This document shows positions 51,015 through 60,088 of a DNA stretch of 64,000 nt, piece by piece; position 1 is the stretch's first letter, and each line of letters starts with the position of its first letter. The notes under the pieces were generated by a model that did not search any database, was not told the DNA's origin, and was given only the letters and a program-made list of their open reading frames with translations. The stretch is from Clostridia bacterium (lineage in GTDB: Bacteria > Bacillota > Clostridia > Oscillospirales > CAG-272): assembly GCA_017473085.1 (NCBI GenBank), contig JAFUNF010000011.1, forward strand, positions 1 through 64,000. Direction: 5' to 3'. Position numbers and translations under genes: made by a program.

Positions 51015-51941
51015 ATGAAAATACTTTTTATGGGCACACCTGATTTTGCAAGGGATTGCCTAAAAGAAATATATGAAAGTGGCGAGGAAATTGTGGGTGT
51101 TGTAACCACAGAGGATAAGCCACGTGGCAGAGGAATGGTTTTGACCCCTACACCTGTAAAGCAATATGCAACCGAGGTGGGCCTTACTGTTTATCAGCCA
51201 CAAACCCTTAAAAATGAAGCTTTTTTAGATACTCTAAACGAGCTAAAGCCAGAGCTTATTATAGTAGTAGCCTATGGTAAGCTTTTGCCACCCTACGTGC
51301 TTGATTTTCCCAAGTATGGCTGTATAAATGCTCACGCCTCTATCCTTCCAAAATATAGAGGTGCTGCTCCTATTCAAAGGGCTATTATGGATGGCGAGAG
51401 TAAAACGGGCGTTAGCATAATGCAAATGGACGTAGGCTTAGATACAGGCGACGTAATTCTTGTTGAAGAGGTTGACATTTTAGAAAACGATAACCTTGAA
51501 AATGTTTACGATAAGCTAACTGTGGCAGGATGCAAGGGACTTTTAAAGGCAATTAAATTGTTTAAGGAGAATAAAGCCACCTATACAAAGCAGGGAGATA
51601 GATTTACCTATGCCGAAAAAATAACTAAGGCTGATTGCTTAATAGACTTTGGTAAGGATGCTAAGATGGTCCACAACCAAATAAGAGGACTTAGTCCAAT
51701 GCCACTTGCCTTTACAAAAACACCTGATGGTAAGCTTTTAAAGGTAAGTCGCTCTCATATAGCAGATAAGGATATAAATGGCGAGATAGGACAGGTAACC
51801 TGTCTTGAAAAATCAATTTTCGTAAAATGTAAGAATGGCACAATCGCACTTGACGAGGTTATTCCCGAGGGCAAGGGAAGAATGAGCGCTGAGTCCTACA
51901 TTAACGGAAGAAAAATAAAATTAGGCGATATTTTAGGATAA
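51015..51941 (+). CDS. fmt: Methionyl-tRNA formyltransferase
   Basis: A 308-aa Fmt. FMGTPDFA at the N-terminus, and the 10-formyl-THF site HASILPKYRGAAPIQRAI, then TGVSIMQMDVGLDTGD. The C-terminal tRNA-binding OB domain is present. It formylates initiator Met-tRNA. Confidence 0.95.
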   Translation: MKILFMGTPDFARDCLKEIYESGEEIVGVVTTEDKPRGRGMVLTPTPVKQYATEVGLTVYQPQTLKNEAFLDTLNELKPELIIVVAYGKLLPPYVLDFPKYGCINAHASILPKYRGAAPIQRAIMDGESKTGVSIMQMDVGLDTGDVILVEEVDILENDNLENVYDKLTVAGCKGLLKAIKLFKENKATYTKQGDRFTYAEKITKADCLIDFGKDAKMVHNQIRGLSPMPLAFTKTPDGKLLKVSRSHIADKDINGEIGQVTCLEKSIFVKCKNGTIALDEVIPEGKGRMSAESYINGRKIKLGDILG

Positions 51942-51964
51942 ATTGAAAAAAGGAGGGGATGTGT

Positions 51965-53266
51965 ATGAGTAATCCACGTGAGTTAGCGTTAAAATCGCTT
52001 GTAAAATGGAGCGAAAGCAGTAGCTTTTCAAACATAGAGACAAACACAGTGTTAACAAGAAATACCTTGTCCGAGGCAGATGCATCCCTTTACTCAATGC
52101 TTTTTAAGGGAGTAATTGAAAAATGTATTTATCTTGATTATGCAATCAAGCAATACTCCAAAATACCAAATTCTAAAATAGACACAGAAACAAAAAACAT
52201 ACTTCGCCTTTCAATTTATCAGCTACTATTTTGTGATAGAATACCCGAATATTCAGCGGTAAACGAGGGCGTAAATTTAGCTAAAAAAAGGTCTAAGGGC
52301 TTTGTAAATGGTCTTTTACGTAGCTTCTTAAGAGCAAATAAAAGAATTAAGCTTCCCAAAAATGAAGACGAAGCCTTTTGCGTGAAAAACTCAATTCCAA
52401 GCGATTTATTTGAGCTTTTTATAAAATCCTTTGATAAGGAAACAGCAAAGGAAATCTTAAGCTATGGAAACGAGAAAAAATATCTTTGCCTAAGAGTAAA
52501 CACTCTAAAGGTAACTGAAAATATTATAGAAGAAAAGCTGAAAAACAGGGGATACGTGTCTGAAAAATCAACTCTTGCTAATGATATGCTTTTGTGTGAT
52601 TGCCCTATTTCTGCCATCAAGGATTTAATTGATAATGGCGAAATATTTATTCAGGACGAATCCTCACGTATTGCCTCACAAATAGCTGATGCAAAAGAAG
52701 GACAAGCAATCATTGATACCTGTGCTTGCCCAGGTGGAAAAAGCTTTTCTATGGCAATAGATATGAAAAATCAAGGCAAGCTTTATTCCTACGACATACA
52801 TAAAAACAAGCTTTCCTTAATCGAAAGGGGAGCTTTACGCTTAGGTATAGACATAATTAAAACAGGCGAGCAGGACGCACGTGCGTTAATTGAAGAGCAC
52901 AAGGGGGCTTTTGACAGGGTCCTATGTGATGTGCCTTGCTCAGGCTTAGGCATTATTTTTAAAAAGCCAGAAATAAAATACAAGTCTATTGAGGATATAA
53001 ATAAATTGCCACAAATACAGCTTGATATTTTAAATAATGCATCAAAATATGTAAGGGTAGGTGGATATCTTATCTATTCAACCTGTACCCTAAACAAAGA
53101 GGAAAATCAAGACAATATAGAAAAATTCCTTCTTGAAAACAGCGACTTTGTTGCTGAGAATTTCCAAGTTGGTAATATAAATTCACAGGGGGGAGTGTAC
53201 ACGTTTTTGCCTCATAGAGATAAAACAGATGGCTTCTTTGTAGCAAAAATGCGTCGTGTAAAATAG
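51965..53266 (+). CDS. rsmB: 16S rRNA m5C967 methyltransferase
   Basis: A 433-aa RsmB/Sun protein. The N-terminal NusB-like domain (about 1-140) is followed by a Rossmann methyltransferase domain with DTCACPGGKSFS (SAM), DVPCSGLG and STCTLNKEENQ, which contain the two catalytic cysteines. ATG 51965 fits AGGAGGGG at 51951-51958. ATG 51959 is too close to that site. Confidence 0.94.
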   Translation: MSNPRELALKSLVKWSESSSFSNIETNTVLTRNTLSEADASLYSMLFKGVIEKCIYLDYAIKQYSKIPNSKIDTETKNILRLSIYQLLFCDRIPEYSAVNEGVNLAKKRSKGFVNGLLRSFLRANKRIKLPKNEDEAFCVKNSIPSDLFELFIKSFDKETAKEILSYGNEKKYLCLRVNTLKVTENIIEEKLKNRGYVSEKSTLANDMLLCDCPISAIKDLIDNGEIFIQDESSRIASQIADAKEGQAIIDTCACPGGKSFSMAIDMKNQGKLYSYDIHKNKLSLIERGALRLGIDIIKTGEQDARALIEEHKGAFDRVLCDVPCSGLGIIFKKPEIKYKSIEDINKLPQIQLDILNNASKYVRVGGYLIYSTCTLNKEENQDNIEKFLLENSDFVAENFQVGNINSQGGVYTFLPHRDKTDGFFVAKMRRVK

Positions 53267-53267
53267 T

Positions 53268-54317
53268 ATGACACAAAGCCCTAAAATAGATATTTTGTCA
53301 CTAAATCTCAAGGAGCTTGAGGAAAAGCTAATAGAAATGGGCGAGGCAAAATATCGTGCAAAACAAATTTATTCTTGGATAGTTAAGGGTGCTTGGGGAG
53401 AGGAAATGAAAAATATTCCAATTAGCTTAAGAGAAAAGCTTGACCAAGTGTTTGAATTTAGGCTTCCGAGAGTTAAAACAAGGTTAGTTTCTAAAATAGA
53501 TGGTACTGTAAAGTATTTGTTTGAGCTAATTGATAAGGAATGTATTGAGTCCGTATTTATGAGATACGAGCACGGAAACACTCTTTGCATTTCCTCACAG
53601 GTTGGTTGCCGTATGGGATGTAAATTCTGTGCCTCAACTCTTGCAGGTAGAGTAAGGGATTTAACACCCTCTGAAATGTTAGGACAAATTATCTCTGCCC
53701 AAAGGGATACAGGGGAAAGAATTTCTAATGTGGTTATGATGGGAATTGGCGAGCCACTTGACAATTACGACAACGTAATTAAGTTTTTAAGGCTTGTTAG
53801 TGACGAAAACAATCTTAACATTGGTTTAAGACATATTTCTCTTTCCACCTGTGGAATAGTAGATAAAATACAGAAGCTTTCTTGTGAGGGCTTGCCTGTA
53901 ACTCTGTCTATTTCACTCCACGCATACGACAATTTGGTAAGGTCGGAGATTATGCCAATCAACAATAAATATTCAATCGAAAAATTACTTGAGGCTTGTC
54001 AAATGTATTTTGAAAAAACAGGCAGAAGAATTTCCTTTGAATATACTCTTATAAATGGAAAAAACGACACTCCTGAGGGTGCAAGAGCACTTGCCAACCT
54101 ACTTAAAAGATACATAAAATCAACACCTCATGTAAATCTTATTCCATTAAATGAGGTTAAGGAAACAAAGCTTTCAACATCGAAAAACGTAAACGTATTC
54201 AAAAATAAATTGCTGTCGCTGGGTGTTAATGCAACTGTTAGGCGTAGGCTTGGCTCTGATATTAATGCCTCGTGTGGTCAGCTAAGACGACAAGCGAAGG
54301 AGGGAGATAATCAATGA
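53268..54317 (+). CDS. rlmN: Dual-specificity RNA methyltransferase RlmN
   Basis: A 349-aa radical-SAM enzyme methylating A2503 of 23S rRNA and A37 of some tRNAs. GCRMGCKFCAS near residue 112 is the CxxxCxxC cluster motif, GEPLDNYDNV binds SAM, and the cysteine near the C-terminus (SCGQL) forms the methyl carrier. Starts 1 nt after rsmB and overlaps the phosphatase gene by 4 nt (ATGA). Confidence 0.95.
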   Translation: MTQSPKIDILSLNLKELEEKLIEMGEAKYRAKQIYSWIVKGAWGEEMKNIPISLREKLDQVFEFRLPRVKTRLVSKIDGTVKYLFELIDKECIESVFMRYEHGNTLCISSQVGCRMGCKFCASTLAGRVRDLTPSEMLGQIISAQRDTGERISNVVMMGIGEPLDNYDNVIKFLRLVSDENNLNIGLRHISLSTCGIVDKIQKLSCEGLPVTLSISLHAYDNLVRSEIMPINNKYSIEKLLEACQMYFEKTGRRISFEYTLINGKNDTPEGARALANLLKRYIKSTPHVNLIPLNEVKETKLSTSKNVNVFKNKLLSLGVNATVRRRLGSDINASCGQLRRQAKEGDNQ

Positions 54318-55090
54318 TTTGTTCAGCAGACTCCAGTAAAGGACAAAAAAGAAGCACCAATCAAGATAGCTATGTGGTGCGAAAATATACAGAAAGAACC
54401 TATCTTGCCGTAGTATGTGATGGTATGGGTGGTGTCAAGGGTGGTGAGGAGGCATCACAAATTGCTTGTGAAGCTTTTATTGCAACCATTGATAAATGGA
54501 TAACTCCTTATCTAAAGGATAGGACAAAGAAGATAGGAACAACAGAGGTTAAAAGAGCACTTGCAAGAGGTGCCGACTTAGCAAACGAGCAGGTTTATCT
54601 AAGGGCAAAGCAGGACCCAAGCCTGAAGGGAATGGGTACAACCCTTGTTGGTGTGCTTATTCTTGAGCAAACTGCCTTCGTAATCAATATAGGCGATAGC
54701 CGTATGTATTACATAAAGGGCAATAGCATAAAGCAGGTAACTAAGGACCACTCCTATGTTCAATACTTAATTGATATAGGTCACATAGTTGAGGAAAGTG
54801 CAGCAAGCAATTCAAACAAGAATATAATTACAAGGGCAGTAGGTACTGAGGTCTCCTGCGACCCTGACATTTATATGCAAAGATTAGATGCAGGTGCCTT
54901 TATCCTGCTATGCACTGATGGCCTTACAAATATGGTTGATAATGCAACTATATGTGATATAGTTGGAAATGACAGAGACCCAAAAAATCTTGATCAAGTA
55001 AAAATCGACTTAAAGGTTAGACGACTTATCGACACAGCAAACGAAAACGGTGGACTTGACAACATAACTGCCGTTTTAATAAGAATATAG
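54314..55090 (+). CDS. prpC: PP2C-type Ser/Thr protein phosphatase
   Basis: A 258-aa PP2C/Stp phosphatase. The metal-binding motifs are RSTNQDSY near residue 13-20, VCDGMGGVKGGE (36-45), GDSRMYYI, CTDGLTNMV and DNITAVLI. It reverses phosphorylation by the adjacent Hanks-type kinase, with which it forms an antagonistic pair. Translationally coupled to rlmN (ATGA overlap), with 16 nt to the kinase gene. Confidence 0.93.
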   Translation: MICSADSSKGQKRSTNQDSYVVRKYTERTYLAVVCDGMGGVKGGEEASQIACEAFIATIDKWITPYLKDRTKKIGTTEVKRALARGADLANEQVYLRAKQDPSLKGMGTTLVGVLILEQTAFVINIGDSRMYYIKGNSIKQVTKDHSYVQYLIDIGHIVEESAASNSNKNIITRAVGTEVSCDPDIYMQRLDAGAFILLCTDGLTNMVDNATICDIVGNDRDPKNLDQVKIDLKVRRLIDTANENGGLDNITAVLIRI

Positions 55091-55106
55091 GAGGGAGGAC
55101 AAGACC

Positions 55107-56060
55107 ATGGATAAGAAGTTAGAAAAGTACGAAAAATACAAACAGCTTGAGGGTTCAGTCCTCGAGGATAGATACGTTATCAAAAAGCTGATAGGTGTTG
55201 GTGGAATGGCAGTTGTTTTTCAAGCCAAGGACAAGCACCTGAATCATATGGATGTTGCTATTAAAATGCTTAAGGACGATGTTGCACAGGACGAAACAGT
55301 TGTTAAACGCTTTAAGAATGAAGGAAGAGCGCAAACTATACTCAACCATCCAAACATTGTTCTGGTTCACGATGTTTCAGTTAAGGGCGAGGCTAAGTAT
55401 ATGGCAATGGAATACGTTGATGGTATTACTCTGAAAAGCTATCTTAACGCAAAAAATGAGCCACTTGAATTTGCAGAAATTATCAGCTATACGATCCAAA
55501 TTTTAAGGGCGTTGGCAAAGGCACACGCAAGTGGAATTATACACAGAGACATTAAGCCACAAAACGTAATGGTATTGCAAAACGGACAGGTTAAGGTAAT
55601 GGACTTTGGTATTGCAAAGCTACCAAATGCCGAAACTATAACCGTAACAGACAAGGCAGTTGGCACAGTTTATTATATGAGCCCAGAGCAGGCAAGTGGA
55701 AATAAGATTGATGCAAGAAGCGATATTTATTCACTGGGTGCTATGATGTACGAGCTTGCAACAGGTACAACTCCATTTAAGGGCGAAACTCCATTTGCAG
55801 TTCTTGTTAAGCATATGACTGAGCCGCTTGTACCACCAAGAAATATAAATCCAAGTATTCCCGCAGGACTTGAGCAGATTATTATGTGTGCTATGAGCAA
55901 GGACCCAGCACAACGCTTCCAAAGTGCAAACGAAATGCTTAATTATGTACGTGCCCTAAAGGAAAATAAGAAGACAAAGTTCGAGGAGCTTCCCTCAAAT
56001 GGCTTTTGGAAGAATTTAGCTGGAAGACTTAAGAGAGTCTTTTCCAAAAAAGGCAAATAA
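55107..56060 (+). CDS. prkC: Hanks-type Ser/Thr protein kinase, cytosolic form lacking PASTA domains
   Basis: A 317-aa kinase in the prkC position. Gly-rich loop GVGGMAVVFQA (30-40), Lys53 in AIKML, HRDIKPQN (146-153), DFG (166-168), and the SPEQASG activation-segment end. PrkC/Stk1 orthologues continue with a transmembrane helix and 3-4 extracellular PASTA repeats sensing muropeptides. Here the protein stops after an amphipathic basic tail (FWKNLAGRLKRVFSKKGK), which might associate with membrane. A true frameshift is unlikely because rsgA follows 16 nt later. Confidence 0.9.
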   Translation: MDKKLEKYEKYKQLEGSVLEDRYVIKKLIGVGGMAVVFQAKDKHLNHMDVAIKMLKDDVAQDETVVKRFKNEGRAQTILNHPNIVLVHDVSVKGEAKYMAMEYVDGITLKSYLNAKNEPLEFAEIISYTIQILRALAKAHASGIIHRDIKPQNVMVLQNGQVKVMDFGIAKLPNAETITVTDKAVGTVYYMSPEQASGNKIDARSDIYSLGAMMYELATGTTPFKGETPFAVLVKHMTEPLVPPRNINPSIPAGLEQIIMCAMSKDPAQRFQSANEMLNYVRALKENKKTKFEELPSNGFWKNLAGRLKRVFSKKGK

Positions 56061-56076
56061 GAAGCGAAGGTAACTA

Positions 56077-57012
56077 ATGATAACGGGACTTGTAACTAAA
56101 TGTCAGGGAGGACTTTATACTGTTTTACTTGACGAAAAAATAGAAGGCGAGGAAATAGTAACAGTAAGAGGCAGAGGTGCCTTTCGTCACGAAAAAATAG
56201 TTTTACTATCTGGAGACCGAGTAGAGCTTGAAAAAAATCCAGACGGAAGCTTTTTCTGTAAAGGAATACTTGAAAGAAAAAATGCACTTATAAGACCACC
56301 ACTTGCAAATCTTGATTATATTTTTGTTGTAATCCCATGCAAAAAGCCAATGTCCTCCCTTGAGATTATTGACAAAATGATTGCAATAGCAGAGTATAAC
56401 AAAATAGAGCCTGTAATTATCATTTCAAAGTCAGATATTGATGGGGACTTTGCAAAAAATATGTATAGCATTTACAAAAATAGTGGCTTTAGTGTCTTTA
56501 TTACCTCGTCACAAAGCAACGAGGGTGTTGAGGACATAATTAAATTCCTTGGGGAAATAACTAAGGAAAAAAGTCCAATTTGTGCCTTTGCAGGCGTTAG
56601 TGGTGCAGGCAAAAGCACACTGTTAAATGCACTTTTCCCAACGCTAAAGCTTGAAACTGGAGCCTTAAGCGAAAAGATTGAAAGAGGTAAAAATACCACA
56701 AGGACCACCGAGCTATTTGCCTTAAAGGAGCTTTTAAAAAATAAAAATGGTGGCTACTTAGCAGACACACCTGGCTTTTCACTTTTGGATTTTGAAAGGT
56801 TTGATTTCTTTTCATTAAGTGATTTACTTAGCACCTTTAGAGACCTGAATTCTGTATCTGAGCAATGCAAATATACAAAATGCTCTCACACAAAGGAACA
56901 GGGCTGTGCAATTTTGCAAAGGGTGGAATCTGGCGAAATAGAAAAATCCAGACACCAAAGCTACGTAGCACTCTACGAGGTATTGAAGAAGAAGCCTAAC
57001 TGGAAAAAATAA
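56077..57012 (+). CDS. rsgA: Ribosome small-subunit-dependent GTPase A
   Basis: A 311-aa circularly permuted GTPase acting in 30S maturation. N-terminal OB fold (about 1-70), then G4 (IISKSD), later G1 (GVSGAGKSTLLN) and G3 (DTPGFS), and the C-terminal zinc knuckle C-x4-C-x-H-x5-C (CKYTKCSHTKEQGC). It usually precedes rpe and thiamine pyrophosphokinase genes in Firmicutes; both are missing here. Confidence 0.95.
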   Translation: MITGLVTKCQGGLYTVLLDEKIEGEEIVTVRGRGAFRHEKIVLLSGDRVELEKNPDGSFFCKGILERKNALIRPPLANLDYIFVVIPCKKPMSSLEIIDKMIAIAEYNKIEPVIIISKSDIDGDFAKNMYSIYKNSGFSVFITSSQSNEGVEDIIKFLGEITKEKSPICAFAGVSGAGKSTLLNALFPTLKLETGALSEKIERGKNTTRTTELFALKELLKNKNGGYLADTPGFSLLDFERFDFFSLSDLLSTFRDLNSVSEQCKYTKCSHTKEQGCAILQRVESGEIEKSRHQSYVALYEVLKKKPNWKK

Positions 57013-57020
57013 AAAACTAA

Positions 57021-57052
57021 AAAAGCTTGCAAAAAAATTGCAAGCTTTTTCT
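57021..57052 (+). terminator. Terminator of the priA-rsgA block
   Basis: AAAAGCTTGCAA (57021-57032) / TTGCAAGCTTTT (57038-57049) with a T-run; nearly symmetric, so it can also act on the opposite strand. Confidence 0.88.
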
Positions 57053-57067
57053 ATGTCATATTTAGCC

Positions 57068-57145
57068 CTATTTCTTAGATATTTTAAAAAGCTTTCTTAA
57101 TAAAGGGGCTAAAAGCTTAGGCGACCTTACTATAACAATTTTCAT
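57068..57145 (-). CDS. spoVM: Stage V sporulation protein M candidate (25 aa)
   Basis: A 25-codon gene on the minus strand with AAGGGAG 6 nt before its ATG. The product has a short hydrophobic N-terminus, a Pro at residue 9 followed by an amphipathic helix (SPKLLAPLLRKLFKISKK). Length, MK start, Pro9-Lys10, Leu12, Arg17 and basic end agree with SpoVM of B. subtilis, a 26-aa amphipathic peptide that recognises the forespore membrane curvature and anchors the coat. In B. subtilis spoVM also lies just downstream of the prkC-rsgA region. Here it is on the opposite strand from rsgA. Confidence 0.75.
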   Translation of the reverse strand: MKIVIVRSPKLLAPLLRKLFKISKK

Positions 57146-57175
57146 AAAATGCTCCCTTCAAAATCCTTACTACCA

Positions 57176-57182
57176 TAGTATG
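57176..57182 (-). promoter_or_regulatory. Possible sporulation-sigma -10 box of spoVM
   Basis: Minus-strand CATACTA(T) resembles the -10 of sigma-E (CATACAnT) or sigma-F/G (CATnnTA). No convincing -35 partner was found, so the assignment is weak. Confidence 0.25.
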
Positions 57183-57202
57183 CAAGGATAGAAGGGCTTG
57201 AC

Positions 57203-57232
57203 AAAAAGAGGCTGTGTAACAGCCTCTTTTTA
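57203..57232. terminator. Bidirectional terminator of the deo operon
   Basis: AAAAAGAGGCTGT (57203-57215) / ACAGCCTCTTTTT (57219-57231). Confidence 0.88.
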
Positions 57233-58534
57233 TTATGAAATAATATCAAAAATTAGCTTTTCATCGTCTGGCTTGGCTTGTGAATAGGTAATAGCATTAG
57301 TCAAAATAGACCTACTACCTGGGAAAAGTCCCTTGTCCTGAGAGTAAAGGGTAGCAATTACTTTCCCCTTTTCAACATAATCACCATAGGATTTTTCTAA
57401 AACAATTCCTGCTAAATGGTCAATTTTATCTGTCTTTTTAACTCTGCCTGCACCTAAAAGCATAGAGGCAATACCCACACCCCTTGCACTAATTGAGGAA
57501 ATATAACCACTTTCCTTAGCTACATATTCCTCCTTATGCTTAGCACGGAGAAGAAGCTCAGGATTGTTTATATATTTAACGTCTCCACCTTGTGCAATAA
57601 CCCATTCCTTAAGCTTTATAAGTGCTCTGCCTGAGGAAATAGCCTCATCAACCATTTGGTAAGCTTTTTCATTATCAATTCCAAGCCCCATTGATACCAT
57701 ATTAGAGGAAAGGGCACGAGCAATTTCAAGGAGTCTTTTTTCTCCCTTACCACTTAAAGCTTGAATAGCCTCATAAACCTCAAGGGAGTTACCAACTGCA
57801 AAGCCAAGAGGAACATTCATATTTGTAAGCACACAACGGACGTTTCTGCCAAAGCCATTACCAATTTTTATCATAGCATTAGCAAGTGCAATTCCGCTTT
57901 CCAAATCCTTCATGAAGGCACCATTGCCAATCTTTATATCTAAAACAATAGATTTAGCACCTGATGCTAACTTTTTAGACATAATCGAGGAGGCAATAAG
58001 AGGAATAGATTCAACAGTTGCAGTTACATCACGAAGAGCATAAAGCTTTTTGTCGGCAGGCACAAGACTGTCACTTTGCCCAATAACACAAACACCGATT
58101 CTATCAACCTGATTTAAAAATTTGCTCTGGGACAAGGAGGTAGAAAATTTGCCTAAGGACTCTAATTTGTCAATAGTGCCACCTGTAAATCCAAGACCTC
58201 TGCCAGACATTTTTGCCACCTTTAAGCCAAGGGAGGCAACAATAGGCGCAACAATCAAGGTCGTTTTGTCGCCAACACCACCAGTTGAATGCTTGTCAAC
58301 GCTTAAATTATCAAAGCAGGACAAATCAAGTGCCTTGCCAGATTTTAGCATCGCATCGGTAAGATTAAGAGTTTCCTCGTCATTCATGCCATTTATACAA
58401 ATAGCCATTAGCAAGGCAGACATTTGATAATCTGCAATATCCTCATTCATATATCCGTTGATTGCAAATTCAATTTCTTCCTTAGTTAAGGGCAGGGAGT
58501 GTCGTTTTTTATCAATAATATCGTAAATTCTCAT
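57233..58534 (-). CDS. pdp: Pyrimidine-nucleoside (thymidine) phosphorylase
   Basis: A 433-aa nucleoside phosphorylase II. DKHSTGGVGDKTTLIVAP (near residue 80) is the phosphate-binding signature, with KMSGRGLGFTGGTIDKLES following. It releases (deoxy)ribose-1-P from thymidine, uridine and deoxyuridine. It is the last gene of the deo operon. Sequence fits Gram-positive Pdp with broad specificity. Confidence 0.94.
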   Translation of the reverse strand: MRIYDIIDKKRHSLPLTKEEIEFAINGYMNEDIADYQMSALLMAICINGMNDEETLNLTDAMLKSGKALDLSCFDNLSVDKHSTGGVGDKTTLIVAPIVASLGLKVAKMSGRGLGFTGGTIDKLESLGKFSTSLSQSKFLNQVDRIGVCVIGQSDSLVPADKKLYALRDVTATVESIPLIASSIMSKKLASGAKSIVLDIKIGNGAFMKDLESGIALANAMIKIGNGFGRNVRCVLTNMNVPLGFAVGNSLEVYEAIQALSGKGEKRLLEIARALSSNMVSMGLGIDNEKAYQMVDEAISSGRALIKLKEWVIAQGGDVKYINNPELLLRAKHKEEYVAKESGYISSISARGVGIASMLLGAGRVKKTDKIDHLAGIVLEKSYGDYVEKGKVIATLYSQDKGLFPGSRSILTNAITYSQAKPDDEKLIFDIIS

Positions 58535-58542
58535 AATAATAC

Positions 58543-58947
58543 CTATTTAATGTTAGATTTACTAAAGGAGCAGGGCAAAAGACCATCAAGAGCTTCTGAT
58601 TTTGTGTCCTTACCATTGTATAGAATGATTTCCATTTTAGGAGGGCAAAGCTCGCTTAAGAATTGTCTGCAAGCACCACAGGGATAAACAAAATCAACAA
58701 TTTCGCTTTTACCACCAACTACTGCCATAGCCAAAAACTCACACTCTCCCTCGGAAACTGCCTTTGAAAGAGCAACTCTTTCTGCACAAATGCACTCAGA
58801 GTAGGCAGAATTTTCAACATTACAGCCTGTATATATTTTTCCATTATTACATAAAAGCGAGGCACCAACCTTAAAATTAGAATAGGGAGAATAGGACCTT
58901 TCCCTTGCCTCTATTGCTTTTTCTATCAATTGAGTGTAATCTGTCAT
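58543..58947 (-). CDS. cdd: Cytidine deaminase
   Basis: A 134-aa homotetrameric cytidine deaminase. Zinc ligands in CAERVAL (Cys, catalytic Glu) and PCGACRQ. NFKVGASLL and TGCNVENSAYS form the active site. ATG 58947 follows GGAG by 8 nt, so the in-frame GTG at 58956 is rejected. It feeds Pdp by converting (deoxy)cytidine to (deoxy)uridine. Confidence 0.94.
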   Translation of the reverse strand: MTDYTQLIEKAIEARERSYSPYSNFKVGASLLCNNGKIYTGCNVENSAYSECICAERVALSKAVSEGECEFLAMAVVGGKSEIVDFVYPCGACRQFLSELCPPKMEIILYNGKDTKSEALDGLLPCSFSKSNIK

Positions 58948-58966
58948 ATTAATCACTCCAAATCCG

Positions 58967-60088
58967 TTATTTCAAATCAAAATGCTTAAGCACCATTTCC
59001 CCAACCTGACAAAAGCAGGGGAGTGTGCCGATATTTTGTGGTGTAATTCCTTTTTTATAAACAAGCACAGGAATGTATTCTCTTGTGTGGTCAGTGCTTG
59101 TGTCTCCTGGGTCACAGCCGTGGTCGGCAGTAATAATTAGCAAATCCTCGTCTCGTAGCTTTTCTAAAATGTCGGGTACGTGTCTGTCAAACTCACTTAA
59201 TGCACTTGCGTAGCCGTCAACATCGTTTCTGTGACCATATAGCATATCAAAATCCACAAGGTTAGTAAAGCAAAGACCACAAAAGTCCTTGTCAAGAAAT
59301 TCGAGAGTTTTTTGAATACCATCTGAATTGGATTTTGTTTTGCTACTGTTTGTAATACCCCTACCTGCAAAAATATCGTAAATCTTGCCGATAGAAATCA
59401 CATCATAGCCATTACTTGAAAGCTTATCAAGAATGGTTTCCCCCGTTGGTGCAAGAGAAAAGTCACGTCTGTTAGAGGTCCTTTTAAAGTTAGGAAACTC
59501 TCCCACAAAGGGTCTTGCAATTACTCGTCCAACACCATGCTTACCAACTAAAAGACCTCTTGCTATTTCGCAATATCTGTATAGCTCATCAACAGGTACA
59601 ATTTCCTCGTGACAGGCAATTTGAAAAACACTATCTGCCGAGGTATAGACAATTAACGCGCCTGTTTCAATATGCTCCTTACCATAGTCGTAAATTACCT
59701 GAGTGCCTGAGTATGGCTTGTTGCAAATAACACGCCTTCCACAAAGATTTTCAAACTCTTGAATAATTTCACAAGGAAAGCCGTTTTCGTAGGTAGGTAA
59801 TGGATTTTCTGAAATAATACCAGCTAACTCCCAATGTCCAACAGTCGTATCCTTGCCACGGGATTTTTCCATAGCTCTGCCATAAATACACAGAGGAGTG
59901 TCTGTTTTTTCAATACAATCAACGCCATCAATGTTGCCAAGACCTAAGGAAATTAGGTTAGGAATATTTAAAAGAGAGGATTTTGTAGTGCTTTTAAGAG
60001 TATTAGGACACTGGTCGCCAAATTCCTTGCAATCTGGCAAGGGACCAATACCAAAGCTATCTAAAACTATTAGGAAGGCTCTTTTCAT
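58967..60088 (-). CDS. deoB: Phosphopentomutase
   Basis: A 373-aa metalloenzyme of the alkaline-phosphatase superfamily. DSFGIGPLPD at the N-terminus, KDTTVGHWEL with the phosphorylated Thr, and ADHGCDPG and STDHTREYIPVL metal-site motifs near the end. It converts (deoxy)ribose-1-P to 5-P, linking the phosphorylases to DeoC. Slightly shorter than homologues. Overlaps deoD by 4 nt. Confidence 0.95.
   Translation of the reverse strand: MKRAFLIVLDSFGIGPLPDCKEFGDQCPNTLKSTTKSSLLNIPNLISLGLGNIDGVDCIEKTDTPLCIYGRAMEKSRGKDTTVGHWELAGIISENPLPTYENGFPCEIIQEFENLCGRRVICNKPYSGTQVIYDYGKEHIETGALIVYTSADSVFQIACHEEIVPVDELYRYCEIARGLLVGKHGVGRVIARPFVGEFPNFKRTSNRRDFSLAPTGETILDKLSSNGYDVISIGKIYDIFAGRGITNSSKTKSNSDGIQKTLEFLDKDFCGLCFTNLVDFDMLYGHRNDVDGYASALSEFDRHVPDILEKLRDEDLLIITADHGCDPGDTSTDHTREYIPVLVYKKGITPQNIGTLPCFCQVGEMVLKHFDLK

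Noticed and set aside
55107..56060. Frameshifted or truncated PrkC pseudogene
   Set aside because: All kinase motifs are intact, the stop is followed 16 nt later by rsgA, and no PASTA-coding sequence remains in any frame.
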